From Paenibacillus pabuli (GTDB lineage Bacteria > Bacillota > Bacilli > Paenibacillales > Paenibacillaceae), in the NCBI RefSeq assembly GCF_023101145.1, contig NZ_CP073714.1:3348001-3412000 (forward strand): a DNA stretch of 64,000 nucleotides, given 5' to 3'. How positions within the stretch are numbered: position 1 is the stretch's first letter; the number at the start of each line of letters is the position of its first letter. The notes beneath the pieces were generated by a model. The model was not told the origin of the DNA. It worked only from the letters and a program-made list of their open reading frames with translations, and searched no databases. Positions 54,221 through 62,850 of the stretch are shown here, piece by piece. Position numbers and translations under genes: made by a program.

Positions 54221-54234
54221 TACAACGTGTTGTA
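54221..54234. promoter_or_regulatory. Candidate TetR operator between exporter and TetR genes
   Basis: TACAAC-GT-GTTGTA, 6-bp arms, 37 nt upstream of the DHA2 start. A second weaker symmetry, GTCGT...ACGAC, lies at about 54333-54357, near the TetR start. Confidence 0.45.
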
Positions 54235-54404
54235 TAGTTTACATTGTATTTATTGAATTATATACATATTCCCGAAGATTACAATTTACGATTTTGGGTA
54301 TTTTTGTTGCTTATTTTACGAAATAATTAAATATGTCGTCTAAATAGTAAATAAACGACTGATCATTTAAAATTGTAATTTTCAAAATTTGAGGAGTGAT
54401 TTGC

Positions 54405-55010
54405 ATGAAAAACCAAAAGAGTTCTGCTACAGATCCTCGTATACTTCGTACAAGACAGTTGATTCGGGATGCTTTTGTAGATCTTTTGCAGGAAATGGAT
54501 ATCGAGAAGTTGTCGGTCAATCGGATTGCAGAACGAGCGACGATCAACCGGGTGACTTTTTATCTGCATTACCGAGATATCACGGATATGATGGAGAAAA
54601 TGGCGGATGAGATGATTGAGCACATTGAACGGATTGTGGACGAACATGCTCCTCAATTTGAGGATGCTGCCAAAGACGATGGTTGGCCAGTGCTTGTGAA
54701 ATTGCTTGAACACTTTGCTGACCATTCCAAATTTTATCGTGTCGTTCTCGCTTCCCGACGTACCCCTATTTTTACGGAGAGGCTTTTGAAATTGCTAACA
54801 AAACTCGTATCGGCCAAAATTGAAAATTTGGAGCTGGGGAACTCCTTTGCTCAAGCGGGTATCCATAAGGAGATCGCCATCTGGTACAGTTCTTCAGCCC
54901 TGATTGGTACCATTGTATCCTGGCTTCGCAATGACATGCCCTACGCACCGCATTTTCTTGCCAAACAGTTCTCTTTAATTCGTGCTTACTCTTACAATGA
55001 CTTGATATAA
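54405..55010 (+). CDS. TetR family regulator (second, exporter-linked)
   Basis: 201 residues from ATG 54405 after GAGGAG; a GTG at 54396 is in frame but sits inside the site. N-terminal helix-turn-helix (LSVNRIAERATINRVTFYLHYRDI), C-terminal ligand domain of average TetR length. Divergent from the DHA2 exporter, so it most likely represses that gene and itself. Inducer unknown. Confidence 0.9.
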   Translation: MKNQKSSATDPRILRTRQLIRDAFVDLLQEMDIEKLSVNRIAERATINRVTFYLHYRDITDMMEKMADEMIEHIERIVDEHAPQFEDAAKDDGWPVLVKLLEHFADHSKFYRVVLASRRTPIFTERLLKLLTKLVSAKIENLELGNSFAQAGIHKEIAIWYSSSALIGTIVSWLRNDMPYAPHFLAKQFSLIRAYSYNDLI

Positions 55011-55077
55011 CAAAAAAACATCCAGCTATAGTCAGGATCAACCATAGTCAGATGTCTTTTAACAAGGTATAAACGGG

Positions 55078-55737
55078 CTATTCTCCTGTGGGGATTCGTA
55101 ATATCATATACAGTCCGATGAGCGCTGCCAGAGCACCAAAAATGATGCCTGACAATCCATTGTAAAAGGTTGGATCTCCTTTGTATGAAAATGACATGAT
55201 CGCGGTTTGTGTTAAAGAAAGTGAGATCAATGATGAAGAGAAGTTCGTCAGTTTGATGGCTTCAATGACCGGCTCATTATTCCGTCTCGCCATAATGGCA
55301 CCCCCAAGAGAAACGGCGATTTCGGTAAAAGTAACGGCAGCGATGATAAAGGCGACATAGTGAGGGTAATGCGTCCTGCTGCCTGTAACGAATAATAACT
55401 TACTGCAATAGATGATGTAGACCGCACTTGAAGCGAGTACAATCTGCCCTATAAGCCGATAGGCTGCGTGTTGTTTCTTTAGAATTTCCTCCGGGCTGGA
55501 ATCAACAAGGTTCGAGTCCTCATGTGCTTTTGCTGCGTAATACTTGGCTACAGCGATGCCAATATTATAAAATGCGTTAATGCATAAAAAGAAGGAGAGC
55601 GAGAAGATTCCCAAAAGTATTTTTCCAAGTGCGATAAGGGCATTTAGTGGAATAGATAATTTGGCAAAGTAAATAATGCGATTATTTTTAACTTTAAAGA
55701 CGGATTCCCCTCTATTCACCGGACGTATCCAACTCAT
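55078..55737 (-). CDS. Integral membrane protein of unknown function
   Basis: 219 residues from ATG 55737, which has GGGAGGG; the frame is open 27 codons further. Six hydrophobic segments (LSIPLNALIALGKILLGIFS, FFLCINAFYNIGIAV-like, IGQIVLASSAVYIIYC, FIIAAVTFTEIAVSLGGAIM and two more). Between them lies a charged cytoplasmic loop (AAKAHEDSNLVDSSPEEIL). The arrangement has a faint cation-transporter look, but no metal-binding signature was found. Convergent with the second TetR gene; monocistronic. Confidence 0.75.
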   Translation of the reverse strand: MSWIRPVNRGESVFKVKNNRIIYFAKLSIPLNALIALGKILLGIFSLSFFLCINAFYNIGIAVAKYYAAKAHEDSNLVDSSPEEILKKQHAAYRLIGQIVLASSAVYIIYCSKLLFVTGSRTHYPHYVAFIIAAVTFTEIAVSLGGAIMARRNNEPVIEAIKLTNFSSSLISLSLTQTAIMSFSYKGDPTFYNGLSGIIFGALAALIGLYMILRIPTGE

Positions 55738-56033
55738 TGTATCCCTCCCGAACGAAACCCCGATGTGCAAAGAATGAGTCTTGTGTTCAAGCATACCATA
55801 GTAAACCATATGGTCCACGTATTAGGTTTAGACATGTTCATGCTTATCTATCCGTTCAGAACTTCATATCCGCCATAAATATACTGTTAGTCTGAAAAAA
55901 ACCTTAAAATATCCATATTTTGAATATAGTTCAAAAGTTTCATTCCAAATAATATACGGTTAGTATAAAATTGGTTGTGCGCTGAACTGTCAATTCATGT
56001 GTGAATAACAATAGTTTGAGAGGCGGTGTCAGG

Positions 56034-57266
56034 ATGTACAAAGAAGTGATTCGTGTTCACGATATAACCAATTTTCAGTCAAGATCGGAAGAGTTTTTTC
56101 CCCTTCACTGGTTTCGGAAGATGTTGTCGGAGAAGCCTGTCTACTATCATGAGGATACGGATACCTGGAATGTGTTCAGATATGAGGATGTCAAGCAGGT
56201 ACTAAGCAATCATGAATACTTTTCATCCGAAGGCTCAAGAACAACCATTGCAGTTGGGGCTAAAAACAAGGAAGGTACACCGCCGGACAAAATGAATATT
56301 TCAAGTATTGATCCCCCGCGCCATCAAAAAAGTCGTTCATTGCTCTCTGCCGCATTTACACCCCGCAGCCTGAAAAACTGGGAGCCACGAATTCGGAACA
56401 TTGCAAAGCAGCTGGTGGAGGATATTGAACTTAATACAACGATCGACATCGTGCAAGCATTGGCAGCACCATTGCCTTCCATGGTTATGGCAGATTTGTT
56501 GGGCATACCGCTGACGGACAGCCACCGCTTCAAAAGCTGGGTAGATATTCTTTTTCAACCCGCAAATAGTGAAAATGCAGAGGAAATAGAACAGAAAAAG
56601 CAAGTCGCAGCCCAGGAGTATTATCAGTTCCTTTATCCCATTGTCGTTCAAAAACGGTCTCAGCCTGGGGACGATATCATTACGGATCTGTTGAAAGTGG
56701 ATGTGGATGGTGAGAAGTTTTCCGATGATGAGGTTGTTCGAACTACAATGCTTTTGCTAGGGGCCGGTATCGAAACAACCAGTCACATGGTATCCAGCAC
56801 TTTTTATTCTTTTCTCTATGATGACCCCAACTTGTATGTTCAATTACGAGAAAATCCTGAGCTGGTCCCACTTGCGGTTGAGGAGATGCTTCGTTTTCGG
56901 TTCCATAACGCCAAGCGACACCGGACCGTAAAGAAGGATAATGATCTCTTGGGTGTAGAATTAAAAAAAGGGGATGTCGTTATTTCCTGGATGAGTGCGG
57001 CGAATATGGATGAAAGAATATTTGAAAATCCGTTCGACTTGAACATTCACCGTCCCAATAACAAAAAACACCTTACTTTTGGGAATGGTCCACATTTCTG
57101 TTTGGGTGCTCCACTGGCAAGAATGGAATTGAGCGTTGCTTTGACCGCATTTGTAGAAAGAGTGCCTTTCATCGAATCAGTTGAATCATTTGATTTGGAA
57201 AACAACCTTACCGTCTCGGCTCCAGGCCAGTCTCTGACATGCTTACCTGTGAAGATTGTGCATTAG
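56034..57266 (+). CDS. Cytochrome P450 (CYP109-like)
   Basis: 410 residues from ATG 56034 (AGAGGCGG upstream); an ATG 11 codons earlier is in frame but without a site. P450 landmarks: I-helix LLLGAGIETTSHM, K-helix EEMLR, and the haem loop FGNGPHFCLGAPLARME with ligand Cys356. No membrane anchor, so it is soluble and needs separate ferredoxin/reductase partners, not seen nearby. The style is that of Bacillus CYP109 (YjiB-like) enzymes, which hydroxylate fatty acids, terpenoids or steroids; the substrate here is unknown. Monocistronic with a shared terminator. Confidence 0.93.
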   Translation: MYKEVIRVHDITNFQSRSEEFFPLHWFRKMLSEKPVYYHEDTDTWNVFRYEDVKQVLSNHEYFSSEGSRTTIAVGAKNKEGTPPDKMNISSIDPPRHQKSRSLLSAAFTPRSLKNWEPRIRNIAKQLVEDIELNTTIDIVQALAAPLPSMVMADLLGIPLTDSHRFKSWVDILFQPANSENAEEIEQKKQVAAQEYYQFLYPIVVQKRSQPGDDIITDLLKVDVDGEKFSDDEVVRTTMLLLGAGIETTSHMVSSTFYSFLYDDPNLYVQLRENPELVPLAVEEMLRFRFHNAKRHRTVKKDNDLLGVELKKGDVVISWMSAANMDERIFENPFDLNIHRPNNKKHLTFGNGPHFCLGAPLARMELSVALTAFVERVPFIESVESFDLENNLTVSAPGQSLTCLPVKIVH

Positions 57267-57294
57267 GAGAAAGAAAATACTTTTATACAATATA

Positions 57295-57338
57295 AAAAGC
57301 CGTGATTGGATGTTTAACTCATCCGATCACGGCTTTTA
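57295..57338. terminator. Bidirectional terminator between P450 and small membrane gene
   Basis: AAAAGCCGTGAT-GGATG pairs with CATCC-ATCACGGCTTTT around a 7-nt loop; T-runs on both strands. Confidence 0.88.
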
Positions 57339-57343
57339 TAACA

Positions 57344-57589
57344 TTAAAGGTATTCTTCCTGCGTGATGTCCCCGTTTCGATTAGGAAGGGAAAACTGCTG
57401 AGCGAGAAGCTGCTGCTCCTTAATGAGCAGATCGACTTTATGGTGAAGATGGTCCAATTGTTTGTTGTAATGTTTGTAAGTATAGAATCCAATTACAGCC
57501 TTAATCGCGAAGAAAATGACAGCTGCCGCAATAATCAATATATAGTTAGAAGCCATATGCCTGATCCAGCTGTTGATTTCACTTATCAC
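57344..57589 (-). CDS. Small single-pass membrane protein
   Basis: 81 residues from GTG 57589, which has GGGAGAGG at good spacing; ATG 57556 would remove the first 11 residues. One transmembrane helix (YILIIAAAVIFFAIKAVIGF), then a basic/His-rich, probably coiled cytoplasmic tail (HYNKQLDHLHHKVDLLIKEQ) ending in LPNRNGDITQEEYL. No family recognised. It is convergent with the P450 and could be an accessory peptide of unknown role. Confidence 0.65.
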   Translation of the reverse strand: MISEINSWIRHMASNYILIIAAAVIFFAIKAVIGFYTYKHYNKQLDHLHHKVDLLIKEQQLLAQQFSLPNRNGDITQEEYL

Positions 57590-57775
57590 GTATAACTTCC
57601 TCTCCCAAGAATACAGATTACTTCTATTCATTACCTTTACTATAGGAAAGATTACGTGGAAAATGTTCTCAAATGATTTCTTTCGCAAGAACGACTAAGC
57701 ATGGCAACATTGTGTTTATTCCTCTTATTCAGTAGAATTATTTTTAATTCATATTTTCCAAAGGAGAGCAAATAC

Positions 57776-58735
57776 GTGCTGGAACTCAGCTTTAACGACC
57801 CGGAAAAACTCGTAACTGTAACACACGCCTTGTCGACTCGTTCCCGGATTGACATTCTCCAGCTTTTAAATGCCAACAAATTAAACATTATCGAAATTGC
57901 CGAAGCACTTAACTTGCCGGTGTCAACGGTAGCCAACCATATTAAAGTGCTGGAGGCGGCCCATTTAATACATACCGAAATGCTCCCGGCCTCTCGTGGG
58001 GCCATGAAGGTTTGCAGCCGCAATTATGATGATATTCATATTGCCCTGAATCATGTGAATTCTTTTCTCACACGGGATACGAATGTCTATGAAGTTCAGA
58101 TGCCGATCGGGCATTACAGCGACTGTGAAGTTGCTCCAACATGCGGCATGGCGAGCATGGAGGACATGATTCTGAAGGAAGACGACCCGGCAAGCTTTTA
58201 TCACCCCAAGCATATTGATGCTCAGATCATCTGGCTGGCAAAAGGATATTTGGAATATTTGCTTCCGATGGATATTCCACAAGGCGCAACGATTGAAGCT
58301 TTGGAATTGTCCATGGAAATCTGTTCTGAAGTAGCGACCTATAACAATGACTGGCCGTCGGATATTTCCGTTTGGGTGAATGGTACTGAGATCGGAATGT
58401 GGACAAGTCCCGGAGATTTGGGCGACCGCCGGGGGAAACGGAATCCGGCATGGTGGCCAGATGGTTCCACCCAATACGGCATCCTCAAAAAATGGCGTGT
58501 GGACTGTAATAATACCATGCTGGACAAGGAGAAAATTTCGGATGTGTCCCTGGCAGATCTTCAACTTGATGATAAACCCAAGTTAAGATTACGCATTGGA
58601 ATTGATCCGGATGCGAGGCACCAGGGAGGCATGAACCTGTTTGGCAATGAGTTCGGGGATCACGAACAGAACATTATTATGCAGGTAAGGTATACGATGA
58701 ATGCGGGTGAAAAGGATGCGAGATATGCGAAATAA
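57776..58735 (+). CDS. ArsR-type HTH regulator with large C-terminal sensor-like domain
   Basis: 319 residues from GTG 57776 (AAAGGAG upstream). Residues about 10-95 are an ArsR-like winged helix (VTHALSTRSRIDILQLLNAN, EIAEALNLPVSTVANHIKVL). The remaining 220 residues are far longer than in ordinary ArsR repressors. That part starts with a Cys pair (YSDCEVAPTCGM) and continues as a beta-rich, carbohydrate-binding-like domain (ISVWVNGTEIGMWTSPGD, WWPDGSTQYG, LRLRIGIDPDARHQGG). It overlaps the AraC gene by 11 nt and precedes GH43, so it probably senses a glycan breakdown product. Confidence 0.82.
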   Translation: MLELSFNDPEKLVTVTHALSTRSRIDILQLLNANKLNIIEIAEALNLPVSTVANHIKVLEAAHLIHTEMLPASRGAMKVCSRNYDDIHIALNHVNSFLTRDTNVYEVQMPIGHYSDCEVAPTCGMASMEDMILKEDDPASFYHPKHIDAQIIWLAKGYLEYLLPMDIPQGATIEALELSMEICSEVATYNNDWPSDISVWVNGTEIGMWTSPGDLGDRRGKRNPAWWPDGSTQYGILKKWRVDCNNTMLDKEKISDVSLADLQLDDKPKLRLRIGIDPDARHQGGMNLFGNEFGDHEQNIIMQVRYTMNAGEKDARYAK

Positions 58736-59573
58736 TGGTACTCCATTTATCGTGAGTATCGAGCGTTTTAAACCGAATTTGTTTCAACTGGAACAGGGTG
58801 AAGGTCTATTCAAGTCCCATTCACATGCTTATGATGAACTGACACTTATACTGGAAGGAGAAGGGTATTACAGTTCACCGGAGCAGAATGTCAAAGTGGT
58901 TGCGGGTGACCTCATTATGATCCCGCCAGGGTTGTATCACGGTTATGTGTGTACCGAGCCATGGCAGGGTATTTCCGTACATTATTACCATGACCACCTG
59001 CCCGTGCATTGTCGATATCTTTTTAATGAGCAGGACCATTACAGAAATCGCATTCAGCTTGCCCATCTAAATCAAGACAGTCTTCGCTGGGCAGATATCA
59101 GTTTAGCTGAATTGGAGAAGGAGTGGAGGTCTGAAGACAAGCAGAGTGTTGACTCCAGTCATTTAATACGTCTGGCGCTGGAGACTACACTGCTACTGTT
59201 CCAGCGAAATTGCTCACTTGAAGCTCCCCATGCTGTGAACGATCCAACGTGTCAAGGCATTATTCAGGAAGTATTGAAAGAAATCCATTCATCCTATTAC
59301 ACGCCGATTACGGTTAGTGAATTGGCCTCTCGACATTTTCTGTCGGAAAGCAATTTGCGGAAGAAATTTACGGAAACGGTTGGGGTTTCTCCGAAGCAAT
59401 ACATTATTAATCTTCGTCTAATGGAAGCTAAACGGTTGTTACAACAAACCAACAAGGCAGTCGAAATGATATCTTCGGAAGTAGGGTTCACTTCGTCCAG
59501 CAGATTTTATGATTATTTTGTCAGATCTGTTGGGGTTACCCCACTGGAATGGCGGATGCAGAACCTTCAATAA
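58725..59573 (+). CDS. AraC family regulator overlapping the ArsR-type gene
   Basis: 282 residues from ATG 58725, 11 nt before the end of the ArsR-type gene, with AAAAGG at good spacing; ATG 58701 and 58716 are also in frame. Cupin sensor with His residues (SHSHAYDELTLILEGEGYYSS, IMIPPGLYHGYV), C-terminal AraC helices (ITVSELASRHFLSESNLRKKF and MISSEVGFTSSSRFYDYFVRSVG). Two stacked one-component regulators sharing bases is uncommon and suggests joint control of the GH43 gene downstream. Confidence 0.88.
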   Translation: MRNNGTPFIVSIERFKPNLFQLEQGEGLFKSHSHAYDELTLILEGEGYYSSPEQNVKVVAGDLIMIPPGLYHGYVCTEPWQGISVHYYHDHLPVHCRYLFNEQDHYRNRIQLAHLNQDSLRWADISLAELEKEWRSEDKQSVDSSHLIRLALETTLLLFQRNCSLEAPHAVNDPTCQGIIQEVLKEIHSSYYTPITVSELASRHFLSESNLRKKFTETVGVSPKQYIINLRLMEAKRLLQQTNKAVEMISSEVGFTSSSRFYDYFVRSVGVTPLEWRMQNLQ

Positions 59574-59585
59574 AGCTTCCACAGG

Positions 59586-59610
59586 AAAACCGTCTGCGGA
59601 CGGTTTTTTT
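59586..59610 (+). terminator. Intrinsic terminator after the AraC gene
   Basis: AAAACCGTC pairs with GACGGTTTT around TGCG, then a run of T. Confidence 0.88.
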
Positions 59611-59654
59611 CGACCGACGATATCGCTTGAAGGTTGTCTTTTTTTTCACCCTGA

Positions 59655-59700
59655 TTTAAGCGTTTTCACAATTGTGTGTAAATGAATCCTGCCAGATAAT
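59655..59700 (+). promoter_or_regulatory. cre-like site and promoter of GH43
   Basis: TTTAAGCGTTTTCA (59655-59668) matches 12 of 14 consensus cre positions. TTGTGT (59672-59677), 17 nt, GATAAT (59695-59700) follows. CcpA binding here would repress GH43 during glucose growth. Confidence 0.5.
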
Positions 59701-59735
59701 AGAAAATAGCACAACATTGAAGGGAGAGAGCAGAG

Positions 59736-60689
59736 ATGACGAACAGGACAACTTTTTGTAATCCGGTGGCACTGCAATCCGCAGACCCTTGGGTCTATAG
59801 GCACTCCGATGGTAATTATTATTTTATGCGTACACGCTCTAATTACCTGGAGCTGATTCAGTCCTCGCGATTATCGCAAATTGACGAAGGGATTCGGAAA
59901 ATCATTTGGACACCGGAGCCTGGCGGGCGTTACAGTTATCATTTGTGGGCACCGGAAATCCATTTTTTGAATGGGAAATGGTACATTTACTATACCGCCA
60001 ATGATGGGGGAGGGGACGATTCACGGCGGATTTGCGTGCTGGAGAATGAAAGTCCGAATCCCATGGACGGCGATTGGGTGTGGAAGGGGGCACTGGACAC
60101 TCCTGTCCCCGGTTTGGATGGTACCGTGCTGAAACTGGATGGTCAGCTCTATTTTCTGTATGCTGGCTACGGTCATTTTCCGGACTATGGCTCAGCGATT
60201 TATATCATGCGGATGTCTAATCCTTACAGGCTGACAGGTGACCATGTGCTGTTAACAGCGCCTACCCTATCTTGGGAAAAGCAGGGCGGAATGGCCATTA
60301 ATGAAGGTCCGGTTACGCTGCATCGTAATGGACGCGTTTTTCTGATCTTCTCCGCAAGCACAACCTGGTCGGAAGACTATGCACTTGGCATGCTGACCAT
60401 GAATGAAGGGGATGATCCAATGCTGGCCTCGTCCTGGACCAAGTCCCCGCAACCTGTTTTTCGGAAGAGTACGGCGAATGGTGTATATGCCACGGGGCAC
60501 AACAGCTTTACAACGTCACCAGATGGCCTGGAGGACTGGATCGTATTTCATGCCCTTCCTGCACCGGGTGCAGATACGGGTTTACGAGCAACACGCATTC
60601 AAAAATTTGAATGGAAAACGGATGGAACACCTGATTTCGGTGTGCCCTTCAGCGATGATCATGCGCTCCAAATTCCATCCGGAGAGTAA
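59736..60689 (+). CDS. Glycoside hydrolase family 43
   Basis: 317 residues, AGGGAGAG upstream. Five-bladed beta-propeller with the GH43 triad: Asp17 (ADPWV) general base, Asp128 (LDGTV) pKa modulator, and Glu190 (NEGPV) general acid. No signal peptide, so it cleaves short imported oligosaccharides. GH43 includes beta-xylosidases and alpha-L-arabinofuranosidases; the exact activity cannot be told. It follows two regulator genes and precedes the second sugar importer, so all likely belong to one arabinoxylan-type programme (inferred). Confidence 0.92.
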   Translation: MTNRTTFCNPVALQSADPWVYRHSDGNYYFMRTRSNYLELIQSSRLSQIDEGIRKIIWTPEPGGRYSYHLWAPEIHFLNGKWYIYYTANDGGGDDSRRICVLENESPNPMDGDWVWKGALDTPVPGLDGTVLKLDGQLYFLYAGYGHFPDYGSAIYIMRMSNPYRLTGDHVLLTAPTLSWEKQGGMAINEGPVTLHRNGRVFLIFSASTTWSEDYALGMLTMNEGDDPMLASSWTKSPQPVFRKSTANGVYATGHNSFTTSPDGLEDWIVFHALPAPGADTGLRATRIQKFEWKTDGTPDFGVPFSDDHALQIPSGE

Positions 60690-61073
60690 GACATAAGAAT
60701 CGAGAATAATGGGGTAGGTATGCCTATAGTTACAATTATTTTGTAATTAAAATCGAAGTAAAAACTTATTTTGATGAAAATGTATCCTGTTATGATGGAA
60801 AGGGATTTATAGTTATGTTATTCTTCAACAGGCATGATTCCGCATTGGAACAACAAATTAGGAGTGTTTTCAGTAATTGATTCAACTTTTCTCATGCTGA
60901 CAGATGGAAAAGAAGATAAAATACCAGATGCATTTTGTTACAATAAAATAATTTGAAAGCGTTGACATCTAATTATTGTGTAACTATACTTTGATTCAAA
61001 TGAAAAAAATGACAGATCGGATCAACATCAGCACTGGGGAGAATTTCAAATTCGTAGCGGGCGGGGGATGAAT
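60690..61073 (+). other. Control region of the second sugar importer
   Basis: About 380 nt, no gene seen. It contains the inverted repeat TTACAA-TTATT-TTGTAA (60730-60746), a further TTGTTACAA (60936-60944) and a close copy AATTATTGTGTAAC (60971-60984) in the promoter spacer. The cre/promoter pair lies at 60954-60990. The repeated AATTATT-TGTAA motif looks like an operator for a specific regulator. Confidence 0.5.
60954..60990 (+). promoter_or_regulatory. Strong sigma-A promoter with overlapping cre site
   Basis: TTGACA (60962-60967), 17 nt, TATACT (60985-60990). TGAAAGCGTTGACA (60954-60967) matches 12 of 14 cre positions and covers the whole -35 box, so CcpA binding would block the promoter. 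Confidence 0.65.
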
Positions 61074-62804
61074 ATGGTCAAATTCACAAAGCGGCTATAC
61101 AGTCTGTTAATGGTGTCAGTGCTTATGCTTTCTACTGCAGCATGCAGTAGCGGAAATGATGCTGGAGAAGCCGTATCGCAGGAGAAAGAGGTTGCCAAAG
61201 AGAGGAATAACGTCACATTTGAGGATATAAGTCAGGACATTCGCGGCAACAAAAATCCAACACCGGAGCAGGCAGACGAAGTCAATCAAACGTTAAATGA
61301 CACCTACTTGGGGGATCTGTACGATGAAACCATCCCGAACGATTACTCAGCGTATCCCTATAAGAAAGATGTCACGCTGGACGTTTGGATGCCAGCCAAT
61401 CCCAATATCCCCGATATGAACAAACATGTCGTGCAAAAGCAGGTAGAGCAGCTAACCGGAATCAAGGTCAATTTCATCACACCACCCGTGGGGCAAGAGG
61501 CAGATGCCTTTACCTTGATGATTTCGTCCGGGGAGCTGCCCGATATCATTATCAATCCTGAACGATATCCGGGAGGTCTTGAAGCCGGTTTGAATGACGG
61601 AGCTTATCAGGATCTCACCGACTTGATGGAGACCCATGCTCCCAACTATTCAGCATGGCGGAACTCTGATGAGACGAGAAGAAAAACGACCGTTACCGAT
61701 AGCGGTAAACTGCTCGGTTTTTACGGAATCGCACCGTATTCAGAATGGACTTGGTTCGGTACGTTAATCAAGAAGGAAGCACTGGAAAAGACGGGATTGG
61801 AAGTACCGACCACGATTGAGGAATGGCACACCTTTTTGACAAAAAGCAAGGAAGTTGGATTTGCTGAACCGCTGAATTACGGATCTTCTTATGGTCAGGT
61901 CTTTACGGGCATTATTAACGGCGCATACGGCGTATGGGACTGGACATTCCTCGATGCAAATGGAAAGGTCGCCTGGGGTCCTGCGCAACCAAAAGCCAAG
62001 GAATACCTGACAACGATGCAGCAGTGGAACAAAGAGGGCTTGCTTAATCGGGATTGGGCCACCGCAGACTTTAACCAAAGAATGGCAAGCGCGATCTCGG
62101 ACAAAACCGCAGTCATGATGGATTCACCCGATACCATGTGGAGTTACTGGAAGCAGCAGAACGATATCGATTTTGTTGGAGCACTTAATCCTGTCCTGAA
62201 CAAAGGCGATAAATCAGCAACAACCTACAAGAACTTCAAACGAACAGGGACCACAGCGGCAATTACCACGCAATGTGATGACGTGGAAGCCGCAATGGCT
62301 TGGCTTGATTTTAACTACAGCAAAAAAGGCTGGGAAATTCTCAATTACGGCGAATATGGAACAGTTCATTTGATTGATGAGAATGGAAAACCATACTTCC
62401 CGGAAGACAGCTACATTTACAAAGACCCTGAGGGCCAGCCTGTTGCGACTACTTTGTTGAAGTACCGCATGCACTCCTGGCCAGCCATTCGTGACGAGCA
62501 TAATTCCAATCCACTAATTGTGGCCAAAGGCAGCTACTCCGGAAACATTCGGAAAGAGTGGACGGAGAACATGGATACGAGCATGGCAATGCCTCCAATC
62601 ACGTTTACTCAGGAAGAAGCATCACGAGAAGCTGAACTGGGCAACCAGTTGTCCACGCTGAGGGGTGAGTATTTTGCCAAGATCATCATGGGCGAACTTC
62701 AGGTTGATGCATATGACAAGTTTCTAAGCGATGCCAAGAAGATGGGGCTGGATGAATTCCTGAGTATCCATCAGGCAGCGCTGGATCGGTATAACCAAAG
62801 GTAG
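61074..62804 (+). CDS. Sugar-binding lipoprotein of the second importer
   Basis: 576 residues from ATG 61074 with GGGGGA nearby; ATG 61068 is in frame but tight to the site. Signal peptide and lipobox STAAC place the lipidated Cys at residue 24. A Glu/Lys-rich linker follows, then a large binding domain (TLDVWMPANPNIPDMN, VKFITPPVGQEADAF-like, GELPDIIINPERYPGG) of the LplA type. It starts the importer operon, under a strong promoter with a cre overlap. Ligand probably an oligosaccharide made by the GH43 route. Confidence 0.9.
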   Translation: MVKFTKRLYSLLMVSVLMLSTAACSSGNDAGEAVSQEKEVAKERNNVTFEDISQDIRGNKNPTPEQADEVNQTLNDTYLGDLYDETIPNDYSAYPYKKDVTLDVWMPANPNIPDMNKHVVQKQVEQLTGIKVNFITPPVGQEADAFTLMISSGELPDIIINPERYPGGLEAGLNDGAYQDLTDLMETHAPNYSAWRNSDETRRKTTVTDSGKLLGFYGIAPYSEWTWFGTLIKKEALEKTGLEVPTTIEEWHTFLTKSKEVGFAEPLNYGSSYGQVFTGIINGAYGVWDWTFLDANGKVAWGPAQPKAKEYLTTMQQWNKEGLLNRDWATADFNQRMASAISDKTAVMMDSPDTMWSYWKQQNDIDFVGALNPVLNKGDKSATTYKNFKRTGTTAAITTQCDDVEAAMAWLDFNYSKKGWEILNYGEYGTVHLIDENGKPYFPEDSYIYKDPEGQPVATTLLKYRMHSWPAIRDEHNSNPLIVAKGSYSGNIRKEWTENMDTSMAMPPITFTQEEASREAELGNQLSTLRGEYFAKIIMGELQVDAYDKFLSDAKKMGLDEFLSIHQAALDRYNQR

Positions 62805-62850
62805 CATGAATTTCTGAGCAGTGAGCAGTTAGAAATGAGGTGCCTATGAG

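Noticed and set aside
57965..58564. 199-codon frame antisense to the ArsR-type gene
   Set aside because: Fully inside a gene with clear HTH motifs, and lacks a start site.
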